A stretch of DNA of 64,000 bases from Prosthecobacter debontii (GCA_945869675.1 CAMBPS010000003.1:22308-86307); one strand, 5' to 3'. Counted from the first letter of the stretch, positions 55,059 to 64,000 are shown. Numbers and translations are program-made. The notes: a model not told the origin generated them from the sequence alone.

Positions 55059-57251
55059 ATGAAATTCCCATTTTTTACCGCCAATCTTTTACCAGCCCTG
55101 CTTTTTGCCGGTCTGGCCTCTGCCGCGACCCTCCAACTCACTAACGACCCCAGCACTGGTGGCCCTGGCAAGTTTGCTGCCGCTGAAATCCAACGTGAAG
55201 CCAAAGACAAAGGCACCGCAGCTAGAATCAGCATCACCGTCGAAAAGAAGTCCAAGGCCTTTCCTCAGAGCTATCGCATCGAGCGCGAAGGAGACCAAAT
55301 TCGCGTCATCGGTGCGGATGCCGCTGGAGCCATGTATGGCGGCCTTGAAATCGCGGAAGCTATCCGCATCAGCACGCTCGATTCACTAAAAAGCTCCGAA
55401 AACAAACCGCACATTGAGAAGCGAGGCATCAAGTTCAACATCCCACTCGATCTTCGTACACCGAGCTACACTGATTGCTCCGATGCAGCCCAGGCGAATA
55501 TCCCCGAGGTGTGGGAGCGGGAGTTCTGGATCAGCTACTTTGATGCCATGGCGCGGCATCGCTACAACGTGCTCTCGCTTTGGAGCCTGCATCCGTTTCC
55601 CTCGATGGTGAAGGTGCCGGAGTTCCCCGAGGTGGCTCTCGACGATGTCTGGCGCACGAAAGCGAAGCTTGATGACACGTTCAGTTTTGCTGGCATCGAC
55701 ATGGTGCGGACGGAGATGCTTGCAGACCATGAAGTCGTGAAAAAGATCACGATGGATGAGAAGATCGAGTTTTGGCGCTGGGTCATGCAGCAGGCAGCAG
55801 ATCGCGGCATCACAATCTATGTCTTCACCTGGAACGTCTTCACCTTCGGTGCGGAGGAAAAGCATGGCATCACGAATGACATGGGCAACGACATCACGAA
55901 GAAGTATTTCCGCGCCAGCGTGCGTGAGATGGTCAAAACCTACCCGCTGCTAGGTGGTATGGGCATCACGGCAGGTGAAGGCATGCCTCACGACATGGAC
56001 TCCAAGGTCAAAGAGAAGTGGCTGTGGGACACCTATGGTGAAGGCGTGCGCGATGCGTTGAAGGATGAGCCCAAACGCGATTTCAATCTCATCCATCGCT
56101 TCCACTGGACCGCGCAGAGCGACATCCTCAATGCCTTCAAAGACTACCCGTGCACCTTTGACTTCAGTTTCAAATACAGTGTGGCTCACATGTATTCGAT
56201 CACGAAGCCCACCTTCATTCAGCCGTTGCTTGATGGCATTGCCAAAGGTCACCGCACCTGGCTCACCGTGCGCAATGATGACCTCTACACCTTCCGTTTT
56301 GGCGATCCCGCTTACGCCCGCGAATACATCCTCAACATGCCGTCGCGTGACAAGTGCGCTGGGTTCTACATGGGGCCGGATGGCTACTGTTGGGGGCGCG
56401 AGTTTCTCGATCGTCACCCAGCACCGGGCAGACGGCCGCTGGTCATGGAGAAGCAGTGGTATTCCTTCTCAATATGGGGCCGCCTCGCCTACGACCCTAC
56501 GCTGTCCGACTCGTATTTCGAAAAACTGCTCGCAGCACGCCACCCCAACATATCGTCTCCGCATCTTTTCACCGCCTTGCAAAGCGCCTCCCAGGTCATG
56601 CCGCTCATCACCCGCTTCTTCTGGGGTGACATCGATTTGAAATGGTTCCCTGAAGCCTGCTGGAGCCATCCGAGAAGGAAAGGCAACGACGGCGGCTTCT
56701 ACACCGTGCAGCAGTTCATGGAAGGCAGCGCCATGCCCGGCGCCGAGGTGCTGTGTATTCGCGACTGGCGGAAGCGTCTTCTATCGGGTGCGCCTATGGC
56801 TGAGACCACTCCGCTAGAAATCGCGAAAGCCCTCGAAGGTGCTGCTGAGCAAAGTTTTTCAGCCCTCGGATTCCTACGCGATTCCGTCAAAGAGGACCCC
56901 GAACTGACAAAGAACATCAATGACTGCGAAGCTCTCGCGCATCTAGGCCGTTATTACGCCGCCAAGATCCGAGGTTCCTGCTCCCTAGCCTTATTTGATG
57001 CCAATCGCGATGCTTTTGAGCAGACTGTAGCCTTGCGACACCTCAACGATGCCATGTGTCACTGGGAAAAATACGCCACCGTTCGCGATGCAAACTACGT
57101 CCCCGCACTTTACAACCGCCTCGGCCACGTGAACATCACTGCCATTGCCGAGAAGGTCGCCGCAGATATCGATATCGCTAAGGCGTGGAAACCTGGCAGT
57201 CTCAAAGACAACGGCAAGCGTGCCGGTCTTGGCCGAAACTTCCAAGAGTAA
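55059..57251 (+). CDS. Secreted glycosidase-like protein (GH67/GH20-type N-domain), paralogue 2
   Basis: From ATG 55059 the product has 730 residues with a signal peptide (MKFPFFTANLLPALLFAGLA). It aligns along its length with the preceding protein: RVIGADAAGAMYGGLEIAEA, KRGIKFNIPLDLRTPSYTDC, NVLSLWSLHPFPSMVKV, FTWNVFTFGAEE, GGMGITAGEGMPHDMDS, DFSFKYSVAHMYS, WLTVRNDD and WGREFLDRHP. The conserved Glu of AGEGM matches PGENM of paralogue 1. The two differ most in the N-terminal domain and in the loop before the conserved ITMDEKI. The frame is open upstream to 54639 within paralogue 1, but only 55059 gives a leader. Tandem duplication with divergence is inferred; specificity is unknown. Confidence 0.78.
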   Translation: MKFPFFTANLLPALLFAGLASAATLQLTNDPSTGGPGKFAAAEIQREAKDKGTAARISITVEKKSKAFPQSYRIEREGDQIRVIGADAAGAMYGGLEIAEAIRISTLDSLKSSENKPHIEKRGIKFNIPLDLRTPSYTDCSDAAQANIPEVWEREFWISYFDAMARHRYNVLSLWSLHPFPSMVKVPEFPEVALDDVWRTKAKLDDTFSFAGIDMVRTEMLADHEVVKKITMDEKIEFWRWVMQQAADRGITIYVFTWNVFTFGAEEKHGITNDMGNDITKKYFRASVREMVKTYPLLGGMGITAGEGMPHDMDSKVKEKWLWDTYGEGVRDALKDEPKRDFNLIHRFHWTAQSDILNAFKDYPCTFDFSFKYSVAHMYSITKPTFIQPLLDGIAKGHRTWLTVRNDDLYTFRFGDPAYAREYILNMPSRDKCAGFYMGPDGYCWGREFLDRHPAPGRRPLVMEKQWYSFSIWGRLAYDPTLSDSYFEKLLAARHPNISSPHLFTALQSASQVMPLITRFFWGDIDLKWFPEACWSHPRRKGNDGGFYTVQQFMEGSAMPGAEVLCIRDWRKRLLSGAPMAETTPLEIAKALEGAAEQSFSALGFLRDSVKEDPELTKNINDCEALAHLGRYYAAKIRGSCSLALFDANRDAFEQTVALRHLNDAMCHWEKYATVRDANYVPALYNRLGHVNITAIAEKVAADIDIAKAWKPGSLKDNGKRAGLGRNFQE

Positions 57252-57324
57252 ACTGGAAGGACTAACAAGAATATCGCAAGTTCACGAACCTTTGTCACAT
57301 CTCTCAATTTCATCCACCCTAGTT

Positions 57325-58887
57325 ATGAAGATCAGATTTTTCATCAGCGCACTGTCGAATAAGATGATAAAGAAGGCATCTCTGCTCGTGATGCTTTGCA
57401 CGATAGTAATGTCAGATGTCACGGTCGCTGAAACACGCCCCAACATCATTTTTCTTCTCGCGGATGATCTCGCCGCGAACGCGGTTGGCTACAGCGGCAA
57501 CAAAGACGTGATCACACCGAATATCGACAAGCTCGCGCAGGATGGCGTTCGCTTTATGAATCACTACGACACCACATCCATTTGCATGGCCAGTCGTTGC
57601 ACGATGATGACTGGGCTTTACGAGTATCGGCATGGTTGCAACTTCGAGCATGGCGATTTGGAGCGACGCTTTATCGAGAAGTCTTATCCGGTCATTCTGC
57701 GTCAGAAGGGTTACTTCACCGGATTCGCAGGGAAGATTGGCTTTGTATTGGAGGGTGAAAAGTTCGAAGCACTCGAACCGCTTTTTGATCGATGGGCAGG
57801 CGGTCCAGGCCAGACCAGTTATGAGACGAAGAAGAATATTGGTATCGCTAAGTATGCAGAGAATTATCCGCATTGTTCACGTGCCTATGGAGCTTGGGCG
57901 CAGGATTTCCTGAAGGCAGCAAAGACAAACGGAGAGCCGTTTTGCATGAGTATCAGTTTCAAAGCTCCGCACATGCCCTACACGCCTGATCCCATCGATC
58001 TAAAGCTTTACAAAGGCAAGAGTTTCACACGTCCGCCCAACTATGGAGTGGAGAAAAGTATGCATTTATCACCACAGGTTCATACCAGTCGTGCTGCCAC
58101 CGACTATCGTGAGTGGGTGACTGATTATGATGGAACTGTGGCGAAGCATTATGCCCTTATCACTGGCGTCGATGCCGCAGTGGGAATGATCCGTGAGGGG
58201 TTACTGCGCGAAGGACTCGATAAGAATACGGTCATCATCCTCACCTCTGATAACGGTTACAATGCAGGTGCTCACGGCTTTGGAGATAAAGTCATCCCGT
58301 ATGAAGAAGGTAGCAAGGCGCCGCTCATCATCTTTGATCCACGTCTGCCTCCCGAGCAAAACGGTAAGGCATGTGAAGCGGTGACAGGCAACATCGACAT
58401 GGCCGCGACGATCTTTGCACTGGCTGGCGTGCCATTGCCTGCTGACATTGATGGTAAAAGTCTGCTGCCATTGCTTGACTGCTTTAGTAACAAAATCCGA
58501 GAATCTCTACCTCTCTTCAATTTCTGGGGTGTCGCGTCAGCTCAGTCAATGGCGATTGTTACATCGGAATGGAAATACATCCATTGGTATTATGGCGAAG
58601 GTATGCAGCCTACCGAGGAACTCTTCAACCTTGGTGAAGAGCCCTACGAGATGATCAATGTTGCCACTGATTCCCACTATGTTGCTGTTCTCAAGACGAT
58701 GCGTCAGCATTACGATGTTGCACTTGCTGCCGTTGCTAAACAAGTTGTGCCTAACCACAGTTACGAGGACTACCCCACGCTCTTCAGTCGCACCGTCCCT
58801 TGGGCAAATAAGGTTGCGTTGGTTAAGGCCAAGGTCGTCAAAAACGGTAAAGGTGAAACGCCGAAGAAGCCACACCTAAATAAGTGA
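57325..58887 (+). CDS. Secreted sulfatase with C-x-A-S-R activation motif
   Basis: The 520-residue protein carries a leader best defined from ATG 57364 (MIKKASLLVMLCTIVMSDV), though ATG 57325 is the first in-frame start after the previous gene. The core has NIIFLLADDLAANAVGYSG, C87-M-A-S-R91, GFAGKIGFVLEGEKFEALE, MSISFKAPHMPYTP, LTSDNGYNAGAHGFGDKV and PYEEGSKAPLIIFDP. Ala replaces the usual Pro in the formylglycine motif, as in a minority of type I sulfatases, so activation is still expected. The Lys-rich C-terminus is unusual. It follows the second glycosidase-like gene by 73 bp. Confidence 0.92.
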   Translation: MKIRFFISALSNKMIKKASLLVMLCTIVMSDVTVAETRPNIIFLLADDLAANAVGYSGNKDVITPNIDKLAQDGVRFMNHYDTTSICMASRCTMMTGLYEYRHGCNFEHGDLERRFIEKSYPVILRQKGYFTGFAGKIGFVLEGEKFEALEPLFDRWAGGPGQTSYETKKNIGIAKYAENYPHCSRAYGAWAQDFLKAAKTNGEPFCMSISFKAPHMPYTPDPIDLKLYKGKSFTRPPNYGVEKSMHLSPQVHTSRAATDYREWVTDYDGTVAKHYALITGVDAAVGMIREGLLREGLDKNTVIILTSDNGYNAGAHGFGDKVIPYEEGSKAPLIIFDPRLPPEQNGKACEAVTGNIDMAATIFALAGVPLPADIDGKSLLPLLDCFSNKIRESLPLFNFWGVASAQSMAIVTSEWKYIHWYYGEGMQPTEELFNLGEEPYEMINVATDSHYVAVLKTMRQHYDVALAAVAKQVVPNHSYEDYPTLFSRTVPWANKVALVKAKVVKNGKGETPKKPHLNK

Positions 58888-59007
58888 AATCAGTCATCAT
58901 ACTAAATGCCACAATTATCAGTGAAAGGCTGCCATTTCTCGCTATGCAAATCAAAGTGAAGCTCAATGTTCTTCGCATTAGCGATAACGAACCTTGCGCC
59001 GATCCTG

Positions 59008-60423
59008 CTAAGGGAATGTGACGGCTTTGAGATGAGCCGCCAAGCGTGACTTCATACGGGCGATGCGCTCGGCTTGCATGGGTTTGTTCGCAAGGTTGTG
59101 CAATTCTTCGGGGTCGGTTTCGTAATCATAGAGCTGCTGTCCGCCACGCCCTTCATCCCACTCGATGTAGCGGAAGCGATCCGTGCGCACACTATGGCCG
59201 ATGAGTTGGGTATGTGTCGATACCATGGTGCTGAAGACGATTTGTTTGCCTTTAGCCATGGTGTCTTTGAGAAGCGGCTGCAATGTGCGGCCTTGAATGG
59301 TTTTAGGCGTTTTTAAACCAGCCAATGCCGCGACGGTTGGATAAATGTCCACTTGCTCAACCAACCCAGCGCAAACGCCCGGCTTGACGCCTGGGGCTGC
59401 GATGATGAGCGGCACATGCGTGGCTCCTTCGAACAGCGTTTGCTTTGCCCAGAGGCCGTGATCGCCAAGTTGGTAGCCGTGATCACCCGTGAGGACGAGG
59501 ATGGTGTTCTTATCGAGCTGAAGCTCCTTCAGTGCAGTCAGCACTCGGCCTACCTGAGTATCCACGAAGGCTGTTGAAGCGAGGTAAGCTTGCATGGCGT
59601 CACGTGCTTCGTCTGCTGTCGGGTTAGCGTATCGGAAGCAGTTGTTGTTCGGCCGCAGCGCAGCCTTGGGCATCCACTGCATGTCTTCGCCGCCTTGGCG
59701 GTAGAATGGCGGCAGGGTTAGCTTTGTCTTATCGATGCTAATAAAGAACGGCTTCGGTGCCACATAGGGCGAGTGTGGACGAATGAAGCCGACGGCTAGA
59801 AAGAAGGGTTTCGATTTAAACTGATCTAGCGTCGCAATCGCATCGGAGGCGATCTTGTAGTCGGTGAAATCGCTCGGTGGTCGTGATGACGCGGCGTAGG
59901 TGCGATTAAATCCTTCACCTTTCGTTTTTGGGCGGGGTTTGTCGCTGGGATCATTCGCAGCTTTGGCTTCTTCGAAAGACTCGGAGTCTAGGTTCAATGC
60001 AGCGCCGATTTGCACATCGAGCTTGGTGACCGGTCCGCCGCCATGAAAGACCTTGCCAATGCTACCTGTCGCATAACCTGCCTTTTGAAAAAGCTCGGGC
60101 ATGGTGACGACGTTAGGCAACGCTTCTCGAAAGCTCTTATTGAGGGCGAAGACTTTGGTGGTTTCCGGGTAACAGCCAGTGAGAAACGAAGCACGAGTTG
60201 GACTGCATAAAGCGAACTGACAGTAAGCATGTTCAAACTTTACTCCGCGTGCTGCGAGTGCATCCATGTTCGGGGTCCGCACCTCAGGCTCGCCATAACA
60301 ACTTAAAGTGGTGGTGAGATCATCTACGATGATGAATAGAACATTCGTTCTTGCTTTATCGACTGCGAAGAGCGGAGCACTAAGTGCAAGAAGGAAGAGG
60401 ACTGGGCAAAGGATATGATACAC
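59008..60423 (-). CDS. Secreted sulfatase, iduronate-2-sulfatase-like (minus strand)
   Basis: This 471-residue protein has a signal peptide (MYHILCPVLFLLALSAPLFA). The core includes NVLFIIVDDLTTTLSCYGE, C73-S-P-T-R77, GSIGKVFHGGG, VGFIRPHSPYVAPKPFF and LTGDHGYQLGDHGLWAKQ, ending in YDYETDPEELHNLANKP. It is a typical iduronate-2-sulfatase-type sulfatase and closely resembles what the remnant at 7350-7704 must once have been. The gene is divergent from the next sulfatase with 181 bp between them and convergent with the previous one. Confidence 0.94.
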   Translation of the reverse strand: MYHILCPVLFLLALSAPLFAVDKARTNVLFIIVDDLTTTLSCYGEPEVRTPNMDALAARGVKFEHAYCQFALCSPTRASFLTGCYPETTKVFALNKSFREALPNVVTMPELFQKAGYATGSIGKVFHGGGPVTKLDVQIGAALNLDSESFEEAKAANDPSDKPRPKTKGEGFNRTYAASSRPPSDFTDYKIASDAIATLDQFKSKPFFLAVGFIRPHSPYVAPKPFFISIDKTKLTLPPFYRQGGEDMQWMPKAALRPNNNCFRYANPTADEARDAMQAYLASTAFVDTQVGRVLTALKELQLDKNTILVLTGDHGYQLGDHGLWAKQTLFEGATHVPLIIAAPGVKPGVCAGLVEQVDIYPTVAALAGLKTPKTIQGRTLQPLLKDTMAKGKQIVFSTMVSTHTQLIGHSVRTDRFRYIEWDEGRGGQQLYDYETDPEELHNLANKPMQAERIARMKSRLAAHLKAVTFP

Positions 60424-60604
60424 GACGTTGGTTTGAACGTGAATTAAGTCAGCATCTATCCTTTGGCGCCGCCCATGGTTTGGTCTTTCTTTATTCCCCG
60501 GAACGGATTCATCACAAAGGCAAAACGCTAGCGTGCGTGAAACCTGCTAAAACTCGGTTCAATCTCAGGCTAGAAAGCTTGGGCCGTTACGTTTTATCGC
60601 ACTG

Positions 60605-62092
60605 ATGAAACCACTCGCTGCTCTCCTTTGCCTCTTCGCTACATGTTCGACGCTCCCTGCGTCACCACCGAACGTGCTTTGGTTTGTTGTGGATGACATG
60701 TCGGCAAATTTTTCCTGTTATGGTGAGAAGCTAATACAGACACCGAATGTGGATCGGCTTGCGAGCGAGGGAACACGGTTTGCGAATGCTTTTGTTACCG
60801 CACCTGTCTGCTCGCCGTGCCGGTCGGCTTTAATTACCGGTATGTATCAGACGAGCATCGGAGCTCATCATCACCGCAGCGGCCGAGGGGTGGAGAAGAT
60901 TGATCTGCCAGATGGCGTGGTTCCTGTGCCAGCGCAGTTTCAAAAAGCAGGTTATTTTACTTGTATCGGCTCCGGCCTGGCAAGTGAGTTCAAGAAAGGC
61001 AAGCAGTCCGCCAAAGGCGCTGGTAAAAGCGGAGGTCTTGGTAAAACGGACTACAATTTCGAATGGGATCCGAAGATTTACGATTCACCTGATTGGGCCG
61101 CAAGAAAGCCGGGTCAGCCCTTTTTTATGCAAGTTCAACTGGCCGGTGGCAAACTGCGTGGTGGCACGGATGCCAGTGCGATCAAGCTGCTCGCAAGCGC
61201 CGCAAAGCAGTTTGGTGCGGCCACAGATCCTGAAAAGGTCACTCTGCCGCCCTATTATCCACGGGATCCGGTACTGCTTCGTGATTGGGCGGCATTTCTC
61301 GATTCCGTGCGCCTCACAGATGTCCATGTTGGTAAGGTCATTGCCCGTTTAGAGAAGGAAGGGTTGCTTGAAAACACCTTCATTATTTTCATGACCGATC
61401 ACGGCATCAGTCACGCTCGTGGCAAACAATTTCTCTACAATGAGGGCACCCACGTACCCTTTATTATTCGCGGACCAGGCATTGAAAAGGCAAAGGTGCG
61501 CACCGATCTCATTGAGCACATTGACATGGCTGCCATCTCTCTTGCTGCTGCAGGAATTGAAATCCCGCAGAGTATGCAGGCAAAAAATGTCCTTGCGGCA
61601 GATTACCAGCCACGGACGCACATCTTTGCTGCAAGGGATCGCTGCGATGAAACCGTTGAGCGTCTTCGCAGTGTCCGGACAGATCGATTTCTCTACATTC
61701 GGAACTTCTACCCTCTGCGCCCGCACCTTCAGCCGAACGCCTACAAGGACGGTAAATCCATCGTGCAGAGCCTGCGGAATTTGCATAAATCAGGCAAACT
61801 TGATGTGTTAAGTGAGGTCTTGCTTTTCAGCCCCACACGTCCGCCTGAGGAGCTGTATGAATGGACCACCGATGCATGGCAGGTGACCAATCTGGCCGCC
61901 GATCCAGCGCACCAATCCACGCTTGAGTCGCTGCGAGCACGTCTCGATCAATGGATGAAGGAAACCAACGATCAAGGTCCCGAATCTGAGTCCCGTTATG
62001 ACAGCGACATGAAAGTCTATCTTGGCAAAGGAGATCCTGAAGTTGAAACGAACATCGCTCTCATGAAGCAATGGGCAAGGGAAGGGAAGTAG
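60605..62092 (+). CDS. Secreted sulfatase (heparan-N-sulfatase/arylsulfatase-like)
   Basis: This 495-residue enzyme has a leader (MKPLAALLCLFATCSTLPAS). The core is NVLWFVVDDMSANFSCYGE, C69-S-P-C-R73, the GAHHHRSGRG loop, FIIFMTDHGISHARGKQFLY, and EGTHVPFIIRGPG. The C-S-P-C-R motif and the HHH loop resemble N-sulfoglucosamine sulfohydrolase-type enzymes. Removal of sulfate from amino or uronic sugars is plausible. It is divergent from the minus-strand sulfatase; the two promoters share 60424-60604. The next gene follows after 232 bp. Confidence 0.92.
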   Translation: MKPLAALLCLFATCSTLPASPPNVLWFVVDDMSANFSCYGEKLIQTPNVDRLASEGTRFANAFVTAPVCSPCRSALITGMYQTSIGAHHHRSGRGVEKIDLPDGVVPVPAQFQKAGYFTCIGSGLASEFKKGKQSAKGAGKSGGLGKTDYNFEWDPKIYDSPDWAARKPGQPFFMQVQLAGGKLRGGTDASAIKLLASAAKQFGAATDPEKVTLPPYYPRDPVLLRDWAAFLDSVRLTDVHVGKVIARLEKEGLLENTFIIFMTDHGISHARGKQFLYNEGTHVPFIIRGPGIEKAKVRTDLIEHIDMAAISLAAAGIEIPQSMQAKNVLAADYQPRTHIFAARDRCDETVERLRSVRTDRFLYIRNFYPLRPHLQPNAYKDGKSIVQSLRNLHKSGKLDVLSEVLLFSPTRPPEELYEWTTDAWQVTNLAADPAHQSTLESLRARLDQWMKETNDQGPESESRYDSDMKVYLGKGDPEVETNIALMKQWAREGK

Positions 62093-62324
62093 TCTCAAAG
62101 CATCGACCCCAAATTGAAACTCATGGGTGCCAGGTTGCAAAGGCTTTCGAGTCTTTGAGTTAGCCGTATCCCCGACACCTCTAGGCTGCGTGTTTCTCGA
62201 TCAAGTCCGACGCTCGTTTTTTTGGGTTGATCAATTTTTCTCCTTCATCACCGACTCATCACAAAAACGTAAGTGTATTTTGGTGATAAAGACCCCCTTA
62301 ACAGTGCGATAACTGGAGCTTCTT

Positions 62325-64000
62325 ATGCGTTTTTTATTCTGTTTTTTCTTTCTCGTCGCTTTTGCAACCACCTCTCTGGTTTTAGCCGCTGAAAAGCCCC
62401 TGAAGGCTCTACTCATCGCCGGTGGTTGCTGCCATGACTACGCGAAACAGCACGAGGTCATCGCCAAAGGCATCCAAAGTCGCGCGAATGTGCAGGTGGA
62501 TGTCATTTGGACCGACGACAAGTCCACCAATCCGCCGCTGCCGATCTATGACAATCCTGATTGGGCGAAGGGCTATGACTTCATCATTCACGACGAGTGC
62601 GCAGCGAGTATGACCAACAAGGAGACGCTCACGCGCATCCTTGACGCCCACAAAACGATCCCGAGCCTCCAGCTTCACTGCGCCATGCACAGCTTTCGCA
62701 CAGGTGAGGATCGCTGGTTCAAGCGTCTCGGCCTACAATCGAACTCGCACGGTCCGCAGGAGCCGATCGCGATCACCTTTGTCGATAAAGAGCACCCGAT
62801 CACGAAGACACTCGGCGATTGGACCACGATCAAGGAGGAGCTCTACAACAATGCGAACCTCTTCGACGCGCATCCGCTTGCGATGGGCCGCCAGATGGTC
62901 AAAGGCAAGGCCGTGGATGCCATCGTCGCCTGGACGAACGAAAAAGCCGGTGCCCGCAGCTTCAGCACGACCATCGGTCACAACACCGAGACTGTCGCCG
63001 ATGCACGTTATCTCGATTTGATCACCCGCGGCCTGCTTTGGGCCTGTGACAAGCTCACGTCGGATTTCCTCGTGCCGTTCAAGGGCGATAACAAGGTGAC
63101 GTTTGTCCCAGCAAAGCCCGTCGAGGCTCCGAAGCCGCCGCCGGCGCCGAAAGACGCGACCGGCATCAAGACGACCGCGAGCAGCACTCAGCCGGGCAAT
63201 GATACCTGGAAGGCTGTGGATGGCGATGAAAGCACCCGATGGTGCGCCAGCGGTGCTAACATGCCTGAGCGGCTTGAGCTTGAATTCGAAAAGCCCCAGG
63301 ACCTCACTGGCCTCGAAATTGTGTGGGAGCGAAAAGACAAGTCCTACCAGCACAAGATCGAGATCGACGGCAAAATGGTAGCAGATATCTCAATCGCCCC
63401 AAGCCATGTCTTGGAAGCCAAGCAGGCCAAAAAAATCGTCATCACCTGCACAGGGAACGACCACGGCGGCTGGGCCAGCATCCGCGAGGTGAAGCTCAAA
63501 GGTCCGGGCATCAAAGCCATCGCGCCGAAGCTGAGCGCTGAGCAAAAGAAGGAGTATGACAAGTCGAATGATCCCCGCGCCAAGGAAGGCAACGTCGCAC
63601 CGAAGATCACCAAACTCACCGCCGAGCAAGAAGCTGCCATTTTGAAGGATGTGAAGGTCGCCGAGGGCTTCGAGGTCACGCTGTTCGCGAATAGCGCTGC
63701 GGCGAACTACCCCGTCTTCGTCGCCGCGGAGCCGGATGGCACGCTTTACGTTTCCTCGGATGGCAACGGCTCGCTGGGCCGCAATCCGAAGCGTGGTCGC
63801 GTCATCCGCTTGCGCGATCTCGATGGCGATGGCCGCGCGGATGAAACGAAGGTCTTTTGTGAGGTCGATGCGCCGCGCGGGCTCGTGTGGGATCACGACC
63901 GGCTTTACCTCGTGCATCCGCCGCACCTCAGCGAGTTCATTGATGCCGATCACGACGGCGTCGCGGAGAAGCAGAACATCCTCGTGAAGGACATCGCCTT
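62325..64000 (+). CDS. ThuA / F5-8C / PVC-dehydrogenase fusion, 3'-truncated by window edge
   Basis: An ATG at 62325 opens a frame that stays open to the end of the window (about 558 codons), so the gene is incomplete. It has a signal peptide (MRFLFCFFFLVAFATTSLVL, ending AA). A ThuA-like glutamine-amidotransferase-fold domain spans about 27-265 (ALLIAGGCCHDYAKQHEVIA, DFIIHDECAASMTNKETL, CAMHSFRTGEDRWF, TIGHNTETVADARYLDLI). A Pro linker follows, then an F5/8-type C domain at about 285-410 (WKAVDGDESTRWCASG). From about 446 comes the start of a PVC-type membrane-bound dehydrogenase (VAEGFEVTLFANSAAANYP, DLDGDGRADET, DADHDGVAEKQ). The C-terminal heme domain expected for this class would lie beyond the window. 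Confidence 0.9.
   Translation, partial: MRFLFCFFFLVAFATTSLVLAAEKPLKALLIAGGCCHDYAKQHEVIAKGIQSRANVQVDVIWTDDKSTNPPLPIYDNPDWAKGYDFIIHDECAASMTNKETLTRILDAHKTIPSLQLHCAMHSFRTGEDRWFKRLGLQSNSHGPQEPIAITFVDKEHPITKTLGDWTTIKEELYNNANLFDAHPLAMGRQMVKGKAVDAIVAWTNEKAGARSFSTTIGHNTETVADARYLDLITRGLLWACDKLTSDFLVPFKGDNKVTFVPAKPVEAPKPPPAPKDATGIKTTASSTQPGNDTWKAVDGDESTRWCASGANMPERLELEFEKPQDLTGLEIVWERKDKSYQHKIEIDGKMVADISIAPSHVLEAKQAKKIVITCTGNDHGGWASIREVKLKGPGIKAIAPKLSAEQKKEYDKSNDPRAKEGNVAPKITKLTAEQEAAILKDVKVAEGFEVTLFANSAAANYPVFVAAEPDGTLYVSSDGNGSLGRNPKRGRVIRLRDLDGDGRADETKVFCEVDAPRGLVWDHDRLYLVHPPHLSEFIDADHDGVAEKQNILVKDIA

Overview
The window looks like a chromosomal segment of a PVC-group bacterium, most probably Verrucomicrobiota (Prosthecobacter/Verrucomicrobium-like). 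The evidence is the density of families largely restricted to planctomycetes and verrucomicrobia: DUF1549/DUF1553 cytochromes with DUF1501 partners, DUF1592 cytochromes with DUF1552 partners, PVC-type dehydrogenases with C-terminal heme domains, a Rhodopirellula/Verrucomicrobium-type sigma factor, DUF1080 and many secreted sulfatases. No tRNA, rRNA, CRISPR array, integrase or transposase was seen. Taxonomy is inference from gene content.

Layout. 1-747: 3' part of a leucine-rich-repeat gene. 806-6197: DUF1549/DUF1553 cytochrome, DUF1501 protein and SGNH hydrolase. 6198-7939: a roughly 150-bp structured repeat, two small membrane proteins and a decayed sulfatase tail. 7940-16133: a second DUF1549-DUF1501 pair, then a DUF1592-DUF1552 pair, each pair with an ATGA stop/start overlap. 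A second copy of the structured repeat, in opposite orientation, follows at 16245-16397. 16522-20973: DUF1080 protein and a 1252-residue SGNH-dehydrogenase-HEAT-cytochrome fusion. 21143-33484: a mostly housekeeping interval (alpha/beta hydrolase, RapA, FolD, YkgJ-type protein, GcvP, CNNM/CorC-type protein, FmdB-type zinc ribbon, S14, SixA-like phosphatase).

34917-58887 is a long unidirectional run. It opens with an ECF-type sigma factor, a membrane anti-sigma-like protein, DUF1552, DUF1592 and two PhoD-like phosphatases. It continues as a glycan-degradation and carboxylate-use block: sulfatase, acidic secreted protein, bicupin, right-handed beta-helix glycosidase-like protein, 2-hydroxycarboxylate transporter, hydroxypyruvate isomerase, tartronate semialdehyde reductase, SGNH-like protein, two tandem paralogues of a glycosidase-like family, and another sulfatase. 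59008-64000 holds two divergent sulfatases and a ThuA/F5-8C/PVC-dehydrogenase fusion that runs off the window.

Working together (inference): sulfatases, beta-helix and glycosidase-like enzymes and SGNH/alpha-beta hydrolases would strip sulfate and acyl groups and depolymerise a polysaccharide outside the cytoplasm. The multiheme DUF1549/DUF1592 proteins and PVC dehydrogenases would handle sugar oxidation or electron transfer there. The transporter, Hyi and GarR would bring C3/C4 hydroxyacids to glycerate. The most unusual items are the dispersed structured repeat, a palindromic repeat inserted in frame within a DUF1553 domain, the sigma/anti-sigma-headed cytochrome-phosphatase operon, and the multidomain fusions.
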